Of a stretch of DNA of 64,000 bases, positions 35,839 through 45,792 are shown in pieces. Each line of letters begins with the position of its first letter. Position 1 is the first letter of the stretch. The DNA is taken from positions 124,001 through 188,000 of the forward strand of contig NZ_RBVZ01000002.1 in the NCBI RefSeq assembly GCF_004000435.1, in the 5' to 3' direction. The translations under genes were made by a program, and so were the position numbers. Below the pieces are notes generated by a model. That model made no database searches and was not told where the DNA came from. It saw nothing but the letters and a program-made list of their open reading frames with translations. The DNA is from Alexandriicola marinus (GTDB lineage: Bacteria; Pseudomonadota; Alphaproteobacteria; Rhodobacterales; Rhodobacteraceae).

Positions 35839-38127
35839 TCAGAGGGGATTGTCCATCCGCACGCTGACCCTCACCGTTCCGGTGACATCATTGCGGAAGA
35901 TCACCCGGAACTGGCGGCGATCATCGCCGAATTCAGGATCGACCCAGGGCGCATCATAGACGGGGTCTCCTCCTGTATCGCTGATTGCATCGACCGGCAC
36001 GACAGATTCGATCGTCCGTGCCCACCCCCGGAACGGCAAGACCAGATCCGCATCGACAACCCACACCCGATCAGCCGTCGACTGCGTGTGCGTCAGGCTG
36101 ATCGGATTGCGCACCTCCTCGTTGACGCCATGAAAGACATTGCCCGAGAAAGTGATGTTCCGCATCCGGTTGAATTCCAGATCCGCAAAGGTCGTGTCTA
36201 CTGCCTCGATCCGGTCGATACTGCCGTTAAGCGTGCGGAACACGTTGCCCACCACCGCAAGCCCATGGATGAAATGGCCGGGCCCGTAGGGCTTCATCAC
36301 GAGCCAGTTGAACCATGGACCCACATCATTGGCGGTAAAGAAGTTGCCCGTGATCGTGAGTCCCCCGAACGAGAACTGATTGCCAAGCTCGGGGCTGGCA
36401 TCATGTTCGTTTGTCCATTCAATGAAATTATTGTCGATGTAATTGCCGGTGATCCCCGACTTGATGTTAGGAAAGGTAAAGACGATCCCCGCCGTCCGAA
36501 GGCCATCTGTCGCAGTATCGCCCTGGAACCAGTGGTTCCCGGTGATCAAAATGCCCGACCCGGCGATGACCCCCCAATGCTTGAACATCACCGCGCGATT
36601 GTCACGAATCTTGACGTCGTTGGCGTTGCAGTTGAAGCCGATCGTCCGACGATTTTGCACCAGTTCGGGCTGTTCGTTCGACAGGAACTGGCACCGGTCG
36701 ATCATCATCCCCTGACACCCTGAACCGGGCGAGGTGATCCCCCGGTCCCGGGGCTTGATGATAAAGCAATCGCGCAGATGGAAGGTCAGGCCTTGCCGCG
36801 CGAGGATGATGCCGCTGGCTTGCCCGTTGCACTGAAAATCCACGTCCGAGATGATGAACTGGCTCAGATCGACGAAACCCGAGAAATCCAGCAGATACTT
36901 GAATCGCGTAAAGGTGAACGTCTGCGTTCCTTCGGCATCGTAAAGTGGTTGGCTCAGAGTCAGGCTCTGCGCCCCCACATTCACCTCCCGCACATAGACT
37001 TCGCGACCTACGCCCGTCCCCGTCACGAGGCTGCCCACCTGGATATTGGCAATATTGACGACGTTGGTCAGCTGTTCGGCGGCGGCCTCGCTGTAAGTGG
37101 CCTGACTGGTCACTTCGTCCGGGTTCCATGCCGGGCCATCGATGGGTTGGAACTGCCCGTTGCGAATGACCCGCCGGGTTGCGAATGTGGTTCGGTCGGG
37201 CACTGCGGCCTGCATGTCCATCGGAGCGGACAAACCGATCCGGCGCCCCCCAAGGTCCAGAGATTCGTGGTCCGAGAAATTCAACAGCGCCTGGAACGCC
37301 TTGCGAAACGCCTGTTCCTCGTTGCCGAAGGCGTCGAGGTAGGTCTGGAAATCAAAGTTGCGCTGAAGGATGAACTCGCGATCCCCCTCCACGATCACCG
37401 TGCCTTCGAACCGAACCTGGCTTTGAAAGGTGACGCTGTTGGCAAGGTAGTAGACACCTGCCGACACCAGAACCTCGCGCCCGTTCGCGGCGGCATCCGC
37501 GGCTTCGAAGGCCGCTGCATCATTCGTCACGCCATCGCCCACGGCACCATAGTCGCGCACGTCGACAAGCCCGATGATATCGCGCAGGAACACGCTGGTG
37601 ACATCTTCGATGATGATATCATCGACCCGCACGACACCACCGTTCGGCCCTGTCAGATCAAGCCCCAGATGGCCATAGGCGGCCTCTGTCCAGACCATAT
37701 CGACCCCGCCGCGATGACCCGTTCCGATGATCGCGCTGACCTCGACGACCTCGCCATATGTATCAAGCTGAACCGCCGGTCCCGCGACGGTGACGCCTGT
37801 CAGCTCGGTCGAATTCGCCTGCGCCGGCCAGCCGGCAATCTGCACAAGCGGCAAAGGACCGGCCATCGCCTTCACCCGCGCCGTGACCCGCAGATAGCAT
37901 CCCGGCAGGATCGGGGTCTCTCCCATGTAGCGCAGTTTCTGCTGGCTCTCGGCCTTCAGGATCTCGAGGCTCCCGCCGAAATCCTGATCGGCCGATACGA
38001 AGACGCCACTGCCAGAGCCTGCATAGGTGTCCGATCCCGGCGTTCCGTCGCCGCTTGACCACAGGCCCAACCCGTCGACGAACGGCGGTGGCATCAGCAC
38101 CAGACCGTCGGTAATCGCTTTGTTCAT
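35839..38127 (-). CDS. Large right-handed beta-helix protein (pectate-lyase-3 type)
   Basis: The 762-residue protein opens with a carbohydrate-binding-like beta region, then DVRDYGAVGDGVTNDAAAFE (about residues 190-209), the entry of the pectate-lyase-3/GH28-related beta-helix, followed by many short Asn- and Gly-rich coils (for example NDVKIRDNRAVMFKHWG, SGITGNYIDNNFIEW). It lacks a signal peptide, so a role as tailspike-like or type I-secreted polysaccharide-active protein is possible. ATG 38127 is preceded by GAGGGCG. No phage genes or secretion genes are adjacent. Enzymatic activity is unproven. Confidence 0.78.
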   Translation of the reverse strand: MNKAITDGLVLMPPPFVDGLGLWSSGDGTPGSDTYAGSGSGVFVSADQDFGGSLEILKAESQQKLRYMGETPILPGCYLRVTARVKAMAGPLPLVQIAGWPAQANSTELTGVTVAGPAVQLDTYGEVVEVSAIIGTGHRGGVDMVWTEAAYGHLGLDLTGPNGGVVRVDDIIIEDVTSVFLRDIIGLVDVRDYGAVGDGVTNDAAAFEAADAAANGREVLVSAGVYYLANSVTFQSQVRFEGTVIVEGDREFILQRNFDFQTYLDAFGNEEQAFRKAFQALLNFSDHESLDLGGRRIGLSAPMDMQAAVPDRTTFATRRVIRNGQFQPIDGPAWNPDEVTSQATYSEAAAEQLTNVVNIANIQVGSLVTGTGVGREVYVREVNVGAQSLTLSQPLYDAEGTQTFTFTRFKYLLDFSGFVDLSQFIISDVDFQCNGQASGIILARQGLTFHLRDCFIIKPRDRGITSPGSGCQGMMIDRCQFLSNEQPELVQNRRTIGFNCNANDVKIRDNRAVMFKHWGVIAGSGILITGNHWFQGDTATDGLRTAGIVFTFPNIKSGITGNYIDNNFIEWTNEHDASPELGNQFSFGGLTITGNFFTANDVGPWFNWLVMKPYGPGHFIHGLAVVGNVFRTLNGSIDRIEAVDTTFADLEFNRMRNITFSGNVFHGVNEEVRNPISLTHTQSTADRVWVVDADLVLPFRGWARTIESVVPVDAISDTGGDPVYDAPWVDPEFGDDRRQFRVIFRNDVTGTVRVSVRMDNPL

Positions 38128-38272
38128 CGCTCGCCCTCTCAATCCCGGTTCAACACAGCCGGAGCGCGCAGGGGCGCGGATCCCGGTCTGGGATCAGAGA
38201 GCTATTGAGCCTTCATGAACGATGGCTTTGGACGCCGGGCGCAAGACACAGCGCCCACGCAACACTCTGCAA

Positions 38273-38289
38273 GACCCGGAAACCGGGTC
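38273..38289 (-). terminator. Short GC-rich hairpin after the DUF4864 gene
   Basis: GACCCGG (38273-38279) and CCGGGTC (38283-38289) form a 7-bp stem with an AAA loop, 14 bases beyond the DUF4864 stop in its direction of transcription. Only a weak T-stretch follows. Confidence 0.5.
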
Positions 38290-38303
38290 CGCGAGGCGCG
38301 GGA

Positions 38304-38708
38304 TCAGACCCCCATTTCAGGCGCGGGCAGGACCTGCACACCGTTGATCTGCCAGCCGTTTTCCGTCTCGACCATCTGGTAGTCGAGGATATGGGCCACG
38401 CCTTGGCTGTCGCGGATCATCACCTTCTGCCAAAGCCTGCCGCCAACCTCGCGCAGTTCAAGAAACCGTGCATCGGAATTCGTCCAGACCATGGGATAGC
38501 CCTGTTGAACCATCATCCCGAAATTCTGCGAATTCCCAAACATCGACTGGATCATGGGACTTGCGTATTCCCATGCGCTGGGCACGTCGCGCGCGTTGAA
38601 CGCATCAAGTTGCGCGGTAATCGTCTCTTCGATCGCGGCCCTGTCCTGGGCCTGTGCAGGCGCGGCCAGTGCCAGGAAAAGGGCCAGAAGTGCAAATCTG
38701 ATCGCCAT
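38304..38708 (-). CDS. Exported DUF4864 protein
   Basis: The 134-residue protein has a signal peptide (MAIRFALLALFLALAAPAQAQ) and a compact cystatin/NTF2-like domain beginning AIEETITAQLDAFNARDVPSAWEYASP, the signature of DUF4864, and ending in DYQMVETENGWQINGVQVLP. It is probably periplasmic. The function of the family is unknown. It stands alone between the beta-helix gene and lysS. Confidence 0.82.
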   Translation of the reverse strand: MAIRFALLALFLALAAPAQAQDRAAIEETITAQLDAFNARDVPSAWEYASPMIQSMFGNSQNFGMMVQQGYPMVWTNSDARFLELREVGGRLWQKVMIRDSQGVAHILDYQMVETENGWQINGVQVLPAPEMGV

Positions 38709-38771
38709 GGGAACCTCCGGGATGCGGTTTGGGTCCCATCACGATCTGGCGCGCGGCGCCGGAATTTCAAA

Positions 38772-40421
38772 TCAGGCGGCGAGCTCCCCGGTCAATCCCC
38801 GCTCGATCAGGGCCACCGTCTCGTCCATGCCATACAGCGCGATGAACCCGCCGAAGCGCGGCCCCTCGGACGCACCCAGAAGCACTTCGTAGAGCGCCTT
38901 GAACCAGTCGCGCAGCGGCTCGAAGCCATGGACCTTGCCCACGGCGAAGACCACCGATTGCAGGAACTCGTCGCTGTGCCAGTCCACCTCGGGCAGCGCT
39001 TCATCCGGCTTGCCCGCCGCCGCGTTCTTGCGCGCGATCAGGTCAAGCGCCGCATCCCCGTCACGCAACGCACGCACAAGGTCCTCCATCGCGGCGCGCT
39101 CCTTTGCGTCGGGCGCCCGGAACACGCGCTGCGGCTTCACGAAATCCTGGAAATAGCGCACCGCATGGCCGGCCGCCGCATCCAGCCCCGGATGGGTCTC
39201 GGGCGCCGCGTCGGGCGCATAGCGCCGGATGAAGCCCCAAAGCGCCTCCTTGTGCTCAGCCCCCGAAACCGACGCAAGGTTCAGAAGCATCGCGAAGGGC
39301 ACCACCATGTCCGAGGCCGGCACGTTGTGCCCGTGGATATGGAACACCGGGTTGGCCAGCCGCGCCGCATCGTCCTGCGTGGCATAGGCGCGCAACTGCT
39401 GGTGATACTCGTCCACCATCTTGGGGATGACATCGAAGTAGAGCCGCTTGGCCGTCTGCGGCTTGAGATACATGAAATAGCTCAGCGATTCCGTCGAGGC
39501 ATAGGTCAGCCATTCGTCGATCGAGATCCCATTGCCCGAGGATTTCGAGATCTTCTGCCCGTTCTCATCGAGGAAAAGCTCGTAGGAAAAGTGGTTGGGC
39601 TTCCTGCCGCCAAGGATCTCGCAGATCCGGTCATAGATCGCCGTGTTTGTGGCGTGTTCCTTGCCATACATCTCGAAATCGACGCCGAGCGCGGCCCAGC
39701 GCGCACCGAAATCGGGCTTCCATTGCAGCTTCACGTTGCCGCCCGTGACCGGCAACGTCCATTCGCGGCCGTCCTCGTCATCGAAGGTGACGGTCCCTTC
39801 GCGGGCATCCACATGCTTCATCGGAACATACAGCACGCGGCCCGTCTCGGGATGGATCGGCAGAAAGATCGAATAGGTTCCCTGCCGCTCTTCGCGCAGC
39901 GATTTCAGCATCACCTTCATGATGTCGTCATAGCGTTCGGCGGCGCGCAGCAGCACCTCGTCGAACCGGCCCTCACGGTAAAAGTCCCGGGCCGAAATAA
40001 AATCGTATTGGAACCCGAACGTATCAAGGAACCGGCGCAGCATCGCGTTGTTGTGATGTCCGAAACTCTCGTGCGTACCAAAGGGATCGGGCACGCTCGT
40101 CAACGGCTTGTGAAGATGCTCTGCCAGCTCTTCCCGGTTGGGCACGTTGCCCGGCACCTTGCGCATTCCGTCAAGGTCATCGGAAAAACAGACGAGCTTT
40201 GTCGGGATGTCCGAGATCACCTCGAAGGCGCGACGGATCATCGTGGTGCGCAAGACCTCGCCAAAGGTTCCGATATGCGGCAGGCCCGAGGGGCCATAGC
40301 CCGTCTCGAACAGGACATATCCTTTTTCCGGAGGCGCCTTTTCATAGCGTTTGACCAGCGCCATGGCCTCCTGAAAGGGCCAGGCCTTGGATTTCATAGC
40401 GGCGTCGCGCAGGTCGGACAT
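38772..40421 (-). CDS. lysS: Class I lysyl-tRNA synthetase
   Basis: This 549-residue enzyme charges tRNA-Lys. It is the class I (archaeal-type) form, not the class II LysS of E. coli: the HIGH-like [10 protein letters not shown] lies at about residues 43-52 and KISKSSGN is the KMSKS loop. Class I LysRS is the normal form in many alphaproteobacteria. ATG 40421 follows CCGGAGAAAGACG. Symbols vary (lysS or lysK). Confidence 0.95.
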   Translation of the reverse strand: MSDLRDAAMKSKAWPFQEAMALVKRYEKAPPEKGYVLFETGYGPSGLPHIGTFGEVLRTTMIRRAFEVISDIPTKLVCFSDDLDGMRKVPGNVPNREELAEHLHKPLTSVPDPFGTHESFGHHNNAMLRRFLDTFGFQYDFISARDFYREGRFDEVLLRAAERYDDIMKVMLKSLREERQGTYSIFLPIHPETGRVLYVPMKHVDAREGTVTFDDEDGREWTLPVTGGNVKLQWKPDFGARWAALGVDFEMYGKEHATNTAIYDRICEILGGRKPNHFSYELFLDENGQKISKSSGNGISIDEWLTYASTESLSYFMYLKPQTAKRLYFDVIPKMVDEYHQQLRAYATQDDAARLANPVFHIHGHNVPASDMVVPFAMLLNLASVSGAEHKEALWGFIRRYAPDAAPETHPGLDAAAGHAVRYFQDFVKPQRVFRAPDAKERAAMEDLVRALRDGDAALDLIARKNAAAGKPDEALPEVDWHSDEFLQSVVFAVGKVHGFEPLRDWFKALYEVLLGASEGPRFGGFIALYGMDETVALIERGLTGELAA

Positions 40422-40604
40422 CGTCTTTCTCCGGAAATAGGCGCCTGTTTCGGGGCGGCGTAGCCCGCAGCGGGTCCTAGTGCAGCGCAGCCGCGAGGTC
40501 AATCAAACGGGCCGCGCAGGCGCTGATTGCCGGAGCCTGACGAATTTCGTTGCAGCCTCGCGGCTGTGTTCCTACACCCGACACAGACAATGAACGGAGA
40601 TCAG

Positions 40605-41024
40605 ATGAACGACACAACCCCCCTGTCCGCCCAGGATTCGCTGGTCGCCCTGATGATCGCCGTCTCTGCCGCGGATGCCGATATCCGCACCTCGGAACTG
40701 GTCAAGATCACCAATATCGTGAACAACCTCCCGGTCTTCGGGGATTATGACGCCTCGCATATCTCGCGGATGAGCGAACTGGTCTTTAGCCTCTTCGATC
40801 AGGAGGAGGGTCTCGACGCCCTGTTCGGTCTGATCCGCGAGGCCTTGCCCGAACGCCTGAATGAAACCGCTTACGCTCTGTCCTGCGATGTCTGCGCGGC
40901 CGACGGCATGATCGGCGAAACCGAAGCCCGCATGCTCGAAGAGATCAGGTACGAACTGAACATCGACCGGCTTCATGCCGCGGCCATCGAACGCGGCGCG
41001 CGCGCGCGTCACATGACCATGTGA
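40605..41024 (+). CDS. TerB-family tellurite-resistance-like protein
   Basis: The 139-residue helical protein matches the TerB fold: two related halves with acidic motifs, SAADADIRTSELVKI (about residues 21-35) and CAADGMIGETEARMLEEI (about 102-119), which are metal-binding in TerB. It is divergent from lysS and stands without other ter genes, so tellurite resistance is unlikely to be its main role. ATG 40605 behind CGGAGATC is preferred over ATG 40590. Its stop is 3 bases from the dacB stop on the other strand. Confidence 0.85.
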   Translation: MNDTTPLSAQDSLVALMIAVSAADADIRTSELVKITNIVNNLPVFGDYDASHISRMSELVFSLFDQEEGLDALFGLIREALPERLNETAYALSCDVCAADGMIGETEARMLEEIRYELNIDRLHAAAIERGARARHMTM

Positions 41025-41027
41025 TCC

Positions 41028-42617
41028 CTACTGGCTGACATCCGCAAGCGACGGGTTTCCGGCACCGCTCGTGGATTGTCGCTCTGCCGGATCGTCGCGG
41101 GCCGGACCGAACGTGCCCCAGTATTGCAGCATCCTTTGCTGCATGCGCCGTGATCTTCCATTCCACGCCGATGCCCCGGGCGGGATCTCATCGGCGCTGT
41201 CGCGCGCCTCTTCGCGCAGGTCCAGATTGGCCGTCAGGATCGTGAAGGCAAGGTCCCTGCCCCCGCTGGCGGCCAGGTATCCCGAAAGGCAGCTCACGAA
41301 ATTCAGCGTACCCGTCTTGGCCAGCACTTGCGCGGGCGGGTCTTCCAGCGGACGCCCCTCGACATCCCGCAAAGTGATGTTTCTCAGAAGCGGTTTCAGC
41401 CTCGGCTCGGTGCCGGCTACTGTCAGGATCTTCACCAGATCGGCTGCCGATATCCGGGACGCGCCGCCCAGACCCGAATGATCCACGATCAGCGCCTCGG
41501 CACCGAAGCGGACGGCCAGCCAATCGCTCATGATCGCGGCCGACGCGGCCAGAGAGGCAGGCTGGACACCCCGCTTCCGGCTGGCGGCAAGACCCAGAAC
41601 CTCGGCCGTAAGGTTCGTGGAATAGAGCAGCATTCCCTCGACGATCTCGGTCAGGGGCGGGCTGTCGAGACCCGCGATCTCCTGTCCGCCCGGCTCCGCG
41701 TCGCCGCGCTCGGGCGCCTCCAGCACGATCCCGTTGGATCGGGCAAGCACGCGGAACACCTCGCCCGCGTAAAGCTCGGGCCGCCGGACCGGCAGCCATC
41801 GTGATCCGGCCCCGCCCAGCGCGCCGCGCGCCACTGTCCAGCTGTCGAAATCGCCCCCGTCCTCGTAAGTGTAGACAGGCACGCTCCGGTCCTCGACCCG
41901 CATCCGCGCCACCCGCACCTCGGGCCGAAGGCTTGCACTGCGCGCATCCATCGTGACGGCATAGCCGCCGCCCTGCGGCGTCCATTGGAAATGGACACGA
42001 TTGAAATTCAGGTTCAGCCCGGAAACGGCAGGGTTATAGCCCAGATGCGCCAGTTGCCCCGGATCGATCTCGCGCAGCTCGGGCAGCGCACCGCCCCAGA
42101 CCAGAAACCGCCCCCGCACCTCGCGCAGGCCCGTCTCGCGCAGCCGGATAGCCAGATCAGCCAGACCATCGGTATCCAGCACAGGATCCCCGCCCCCCGC
42201 GAGGATCAGGTCACCCTCGGTGATGCCGTCAACAACGGGCTCCGTGACAAGTATCCGCGTGCGGAACCGATGATCCGCACCCAGCGCATCAAGGGCATAA
42301 AGCGCGGTCAGCGACTTGGCGACGCTGGCGGGTGGCAGCGGCACATCGGCTTGGCGCGATTGCAGGATCTGACCCGTCCGCGCATCTGCCACGACATAGG
42401 CCACATTGCCGCCCAGCCGCGCATCGGTGACGAATTCCTCGGGGCTTGGCCGTGCCCGCAGGCGCTTGCCGGGCCGTCCGGGCGGCTCCGCGCCGGGCCG
42501 GGCCTCGGGGCGCAACGTCGTCAGTGGCGCCTCAGCCGCCGCTGCCGTCGCGAATGCGGCGAACCCCTGCGCCAGAAGCGCACGCCGTGTCAGTCGATTC
42601 GAAAAATCCGCACCCAT
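41028..42617 (-). CDS. dacB: D-alanyl-D-alanine carboxypeptidase/endopeptidase (PBP4, peptidase S13)
   Basis: PBP4-type enzymes trim and cut peptidoglycan cross-links in the periplasm. The 529-residue protein shows all three penicillin-binding motifs: SVAK (active-site Ser in PPASVAKSLTAL, about residue 98), STN in LLYSTNLTAE, and KTG in LAKTGTLNF. The N-terminus (NRLTRRALLAQGFAAF) is twin-arginine-like, which would be unusual for this family. ATG 42617 is used. It follows nadD by 46 bases on the same strand. Confidence 0.93.
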   Translation of the reverse strand: MGADFSNRLTRRALLAQGFAAFATAAAAEAPLTTLRPEARPGAEPPGRPGKRLRARPSPEEFVTDARLGGNVAYVVADARTGQILQSRQADVPLPPASVAKSLTALYALDALGADHRFRTRILVTEPVVDGITEGDLILAGGGDPVLDTDGLADLAIRLRETGLREVRGRFLVWGGALPELREIDPGQLAHLGYNPAVSGLNLNFNRVHFQWTPQGGGYAVTMDARSASLRPEVRVARMRVEDRSVPVYTYEDGGDFDSWTVARGALGGAGSRWLPVRRPELYAGEVFRVLARSNGIVLEAPERGDAEPGGQEIAGLDSPPLTEIVEGMLLYSTNLTAEVLGLAASRKRGVQPASLAASAAIMSDWLAVRFGAEALIVDHSGLGGASRISAADLVKILTVAGTEPRLKPLLRNITLRDVEGRPLEDPPAQVLAKTGTLNFVSCLSGYLAASGGRDLAFTILTANLDLREEARDSADEIPPGASAWNGRSRRMQQRMLQYWGTFGPARDDPAERQSTSGAGNPSLADVSQ

Positions 42618-42663
42618 CACCCGAAACCTATCCCGCCGAACTCACAAGAAAAAGATACCTACG

Positions 42664-43272
42664 TCAGTCATGCGACTTCCAGCCGCCGCTTTCGCGGATC
42701 GCGGTCGAACTCTCGGGGCTCAGCGGCAGGTTTACGAAACACCATTTCGGCGCATCGCTCCGCCCCAGAAGCGCCGACGCCTTCGACGGAAGCCGCGCCG
42801 CCCCATGGATCCGGGCGGTTCGCGACAGGCGCGCGGGCATTCGTTCACCCGGTCGCGCCAGAACACCCATCGGGACGGAATGGAGGATCTCCTCCCAATC
42901 CTGCCACAGGTGGAACTGTGCAAGGTTGTCGGCCCCCATCAGCCAGACGAACCGCACATGCGGAAACAGCTTCGTGACCGCCCGGATCGTGTCAGCGGTA
43001 TAGCGGGTGCCCAGACGCGCCTCGATATCCGTGACCTCGATCCGCGGATGACCGATCAAGGCGCGCGCGGCCGCCATCCTTTGCGCCAACGGTGCCGGTC
43101 CGCGATCCTTGAGTGGGTTTCCCGGGCTCACGATCCACCAGACCCTGTCCAGCCGGAACCGCTTCAGCGCCGCCTTCGAGATATGGACATGCCCCGCATG
43201 CGGCGGATCGAAGGATCCGCCCAGCAATCCGATCGTCTCGCCCCGTCGGGCCCGTGGGAAATCGCTGCGCAT
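42664..43272 (-). CDS. nadD: Nicotinate-nucleotide adenylyltransferase NadD
   Basis: NadD makes deamido-NAD from nicotinate mononucleotide and ATP. The 202-residue protein has the nucleotidyltransferase motif [14 protein letters not shown] (residues 18-31), [13 protein letters not shown] and an STAIRES end (the ISSTxIR motif). Length is standard. It lies 40 bases after the PD40-repeat gene. In many bacteria nadD sits next to rsfS and proA, but not here. Confidence 0.94.
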   Translation of the reverse strand: MRSDFPRARRGETIGLLGGSFDPPHAGHVHISKAALKRFRLDRVWWIVSPGNPLKDRGPAPLAQRMAAARALIGHPRIEVTDIEARLGTRYTADTIRAVTKLFPHVRFVWLMGADNLAQFHLWQDWEEILHSVPMGVLARPGERMPARLSRTARIHGAARLPSKASALLGRSDAPKWCFVNLPLSPESSTAIRESGGWKSHD

Positions 43273-43312
43273 CCGTTCGCCCTATCCGCGACCGGCCCCT
43301 CTGTCGAGGGCC

Positions 43313-44131
43313 TCAGCCATAGCGCATGAAGGCGAACGCCCGGCTGTCGGGCGACCAAGAAGGCACATTGATCGTGCCTTGCCCACCATGCAGACGGCAC
43401 AGCTCCCGGCTCTCGCCGCCGTCCTGCGGCATCAGCCGCAACCCGACATCGAGCCCGCCGGGATGGCCTTGCGTGCCCGGCGGATAGGCCAGATAGACCA
43501 CAGACGCGCCATCGGGCGAGGGATGCGGGAACCAATCCACGCTGTCGCCCTGCGTCATGCGTTCCATCCCCGTCCCATCAGGGTGGACACGCCACAGGTC
43601 GACTGACCCGTTCCGCTCCCCGTTGAACCAGACCCAGTTGCCGTCAGCGCTGTAATCCGGGCCGTCGACATGGTCGAAGCCCGGCGTCAGACAGCGCTCG
43701 TCCGTTCCGTCAAGCGCACAGGTATGAAGCAGGACGGGCCCGCCATCGCGCGCGCCCGCATAGGCAAGCCGCGCACCATCCGGCGACCAACCGTGCCACC
43801 ACGACGGAACTTGGGGCGTCACCCGCTCCGGCTCTCCGCCGGTCACGGGCAGAAGATAGATGCAGGATTTCTCTGTCCGGCTGCTGTCAGAGATCACGAT
43901 CCGCGTGCCTTCCGGCGATATCCCGTGATCGTTGTTGCAGCGTTGCGCAAAGCCGGTGTCGAGCGCGATCAGTTCCGGCGCGTCCAGCGGCACGCGAAAC
44001 AGGCGCCCGCCTCCGTTGATCAGAAGCCAGCCATCCGGATGCCAGTTCGGTGCCTCGATATGCCCCTCATGACGCAGGATCACCCGCGTCTCTCCACTGT
44101 CCAGATCGTGGATACAGAGTTCGCTGATCAT
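43313..44131 (-). CDS. TolB-like PD40 beta-propeller protein
   Basis: The 272-residue protein contains about five PD40/WD-like blades with repeats such as ISPEGTRIVISD, WSPDGARLAYAG, YSADGNWVWFNG and PSPDGASVVYLA. It has no signal peptide, so it should be cytoplasmic, unlike TolB. Its start overlaps the GH43 stop by 4 bases (ATGA), which ties it to sugar-polymer breakdown; similar propellers occur in oligogalacturonate lyases. The catalytic histidines of those lyases could not be confirmed. Confidence 0.78.
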   Translation of the reverse strand: MISELCIHDLDSGETRVILRHEGHIEAPNWHPDGWLLINGGGRLFRVPLDAPELIALDTGFAQRCNNDHGISPEGTRIVISDSSRTEKSCIYLLPVTGGEPERVTPQVPSWWHGWSPDGARLAYAGARDGGPVLLHTCALDGTDERCLTPGFDHVDGPDYSADGNWVWFNGERNGSVDLWRVHPDGTGMERMTQGDSVDWFPHPSPDGASVVYLAYPPGTQGHPGGLDVGLRLMPQDGGESRELCRLHGGQGTINVPSWSPDSRAFAFMRYG

Positions 44132-45726
44132 GGCCGCGGCTCATAGCGGAACCGCGTGAACCTTGCTTCGCGGGCCATGCCAGACGTATCCATCGCGACC
44201 ATGCCGACAAAGGCCCCGGTGAACGAGGCATGCTCCCCCCGTCCGCCTTCGTCCGAGATGACGCTTGCGTCGAGCGCCGGCCCGAAGGGCTGCCAATCGC
44301 CGCCCGCCGTGCGCCAGAAGAACTGCTGCGTCGCCAGATCCACCTCGACCCGCATCTCGATCTCACCCTCTGGCAGAGCCATGGGCTCGGCTGGATAGCT
44401 CAGCGCGCAATCGGGCCAGTCGCCGGGGCAGGACATGATCGTCAGCGCCCGCCCGATCCCCGGCTCATGGCTGATCAGGAGCGCGTGGAACTTGTGCCTG
44501 TTGTAATAGGTCGTAAGCCCCGCGGCCTGCTGATAGGTCACCGGTGCAATATCGACGGCGGTTTCAGCGACATAGGACGGGTCTTCCTGTCGCCGCGCGA
44601 CCAGTGCCTGTTCGAAGTAGCTCCCGATGCTTTCCCGCCCGATCAAAGTCAGCGCGCCATCGCCGACCCGGAAAATCCGATCTGGCTCCGGTGTCCGCAA
44701 CCACTGGAAATCCTGCGGTAATCCTGCGTCGAACCGCGACTCGACCGGTCCGCGCTCGCGCCGGGTGGCTGTCACGCCGATGGGCGGCTCCACCTCTTCG
44801 CGCGCGGTCATGCCACCGGCCTCAAGATACATCCAGCCATCGCGCCAGACGACCCTCTCGATCCCGGTCTCGCGTCCCGTCGCACAGAAAAGCCCATGCG
44901 GCCCGGATTGCGGCCGCCCCATCAGGAAGGTGTGGAACCCCTCGCCTTCGCGCGTCTCGACATATTGCCCGTGGCCTGTCCGCTGGATCGGCGAATTGCT
45001 TCCCGCGGCACAGATCACATGCTTGTTGGGATGGGTCTCGTAGGGCCCCAGCACATTGCGAGACCGCGCGAGCGAGACTGCATGATCATAGCCCGTCCCG
45101 CCCTCGGCGGTGGTAAGGTAATACCACCCCTCGCGCTTGAACAGATGCGGCGCCTCGGTCAGGCCCCGATCCGTGCCGGGCCAGATGTTGACGGGCTCGC
45201 CCAGCAGGCCGTCGTCCGGCGACCATTCCTGACACAGAATCCCGTCGAAACTGGCACTTGCCGGATTGCCCCCAGTGCCGGGGCCGCGGTGGTTCCACTG
45301 CATGTTGACGAACCATTTCCGCCCGTCGTCGTCATGAAACAGCGACGGATCGAACCCGCTCGAATTCACATACCACGGATCCGACCATTCCCCGTCGATC
45401 GTCTCGCAGCAGGTGATGTAGTTATGCGCGTCCTTGAACGCGCCATCGAGCCGTTTCACATCCGTGTAGACAAGCCAGAACTTGCCATCAGCATGGCTCA
45501 GGCAGGGCGCCCAGATCCCGCAACTGTCGGGATTGCCTCGCATATCCAGAAGCGCCGCCCGATTCAGCGGCCGCGCCACCAGATCCCAGTTCACGAGGTC
45601 CTTTGATGCGTGGATCTGCACGCCCGGATACCATTCGAAGGTCGAGGTCGCGATGTAATAGGTGTCCTCCACCCGGATGAAGGACGGATCGGCATTGAAG
45701 CCGGGCAATATGGGATTTCGGATCAT
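44128..45726 (-). CDS. Glycoside hydrolase family 43 beta-xylosidase-like enzyme
   Basis: The 532-residue protein has a five-bladed GH43 domain with the general base Asp in NADPSFIRV (about residue 12-15), the Asp in GFDPSLFHDDDG and the acid Glu in TEAPHLFKREGWYYL, followed by the C-terminal beta-sandwich of GH43 beta-xylosidases (from about residue 330). It has no signal peptide and probably acts on imported xylo- or arabino-oligosaccharides. It lies in an operon with an aldo-keto reductase gene and the PD40 gene. No importer genes are next to it. Confidence 0.88.
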   Translation of the reverse strand: MIRNPILPGFNADPSFIRVEDTYYIATSTFEWYPGVQIHASKDLVNWDLVARPLNRAALLDMRGNPDSCGIWAPCLSHADGKFWLVYTDVKRLDGAFKDAHNYITCCETIDGEWSDPWYVNSSGFDPSLFHDDDGRKWFVNMQWNHRGPGTGGNPASASFDGILCQEWSPDDGLLGEPVNIWPGTDRGLTEAPHLFKREGWYYLTTAEGGTGYDHAVSLARSRNVLGPYETHPNKHVICAAGSNSPIQRTGHGQYVETREGEGFHTFLMGRPQSGPHGLFCATGRETGIERVVWRDGWMYLEAGGMTAREEVEPPIGVTATRRERGPVESRFDAGLPQDFQWLRTPEPDRIFRVGDGALTLIGRESIGSYFEQALVARRQEDPSYVAETAVDIAPVTYQQAAGLTTYYNRHKFHALLISHEPGIGRALTIMSCPGDWPDCALSYPAEPMALPEGEIEMRVEVDLATQQFFWRTAGGDWQPFGPALDASVISDEGGRGEHASFTGAFVGMVAMDTSGMAREARFTRFRYEPRP

Positions 45727-45792
45727 GTCTCGCCTCTTGTGCCCGCCGGAAGGGGGCAGTTCATCTTTTGCAAAGCTCTTCGATCGCGGTGA

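Noticed and set aside
38205-40463. 752-codon open frame on the + strand
   Set aside because: It lies exactly opposite lysS and DUF4864, which have strong family evidence; composition is typical of antisense reading of high-GC genes.
40605-41024. Tellurite resistance operon
   Set aside because: Only a lone TerB-like gene is present, without terZ, terC, terD or terE.
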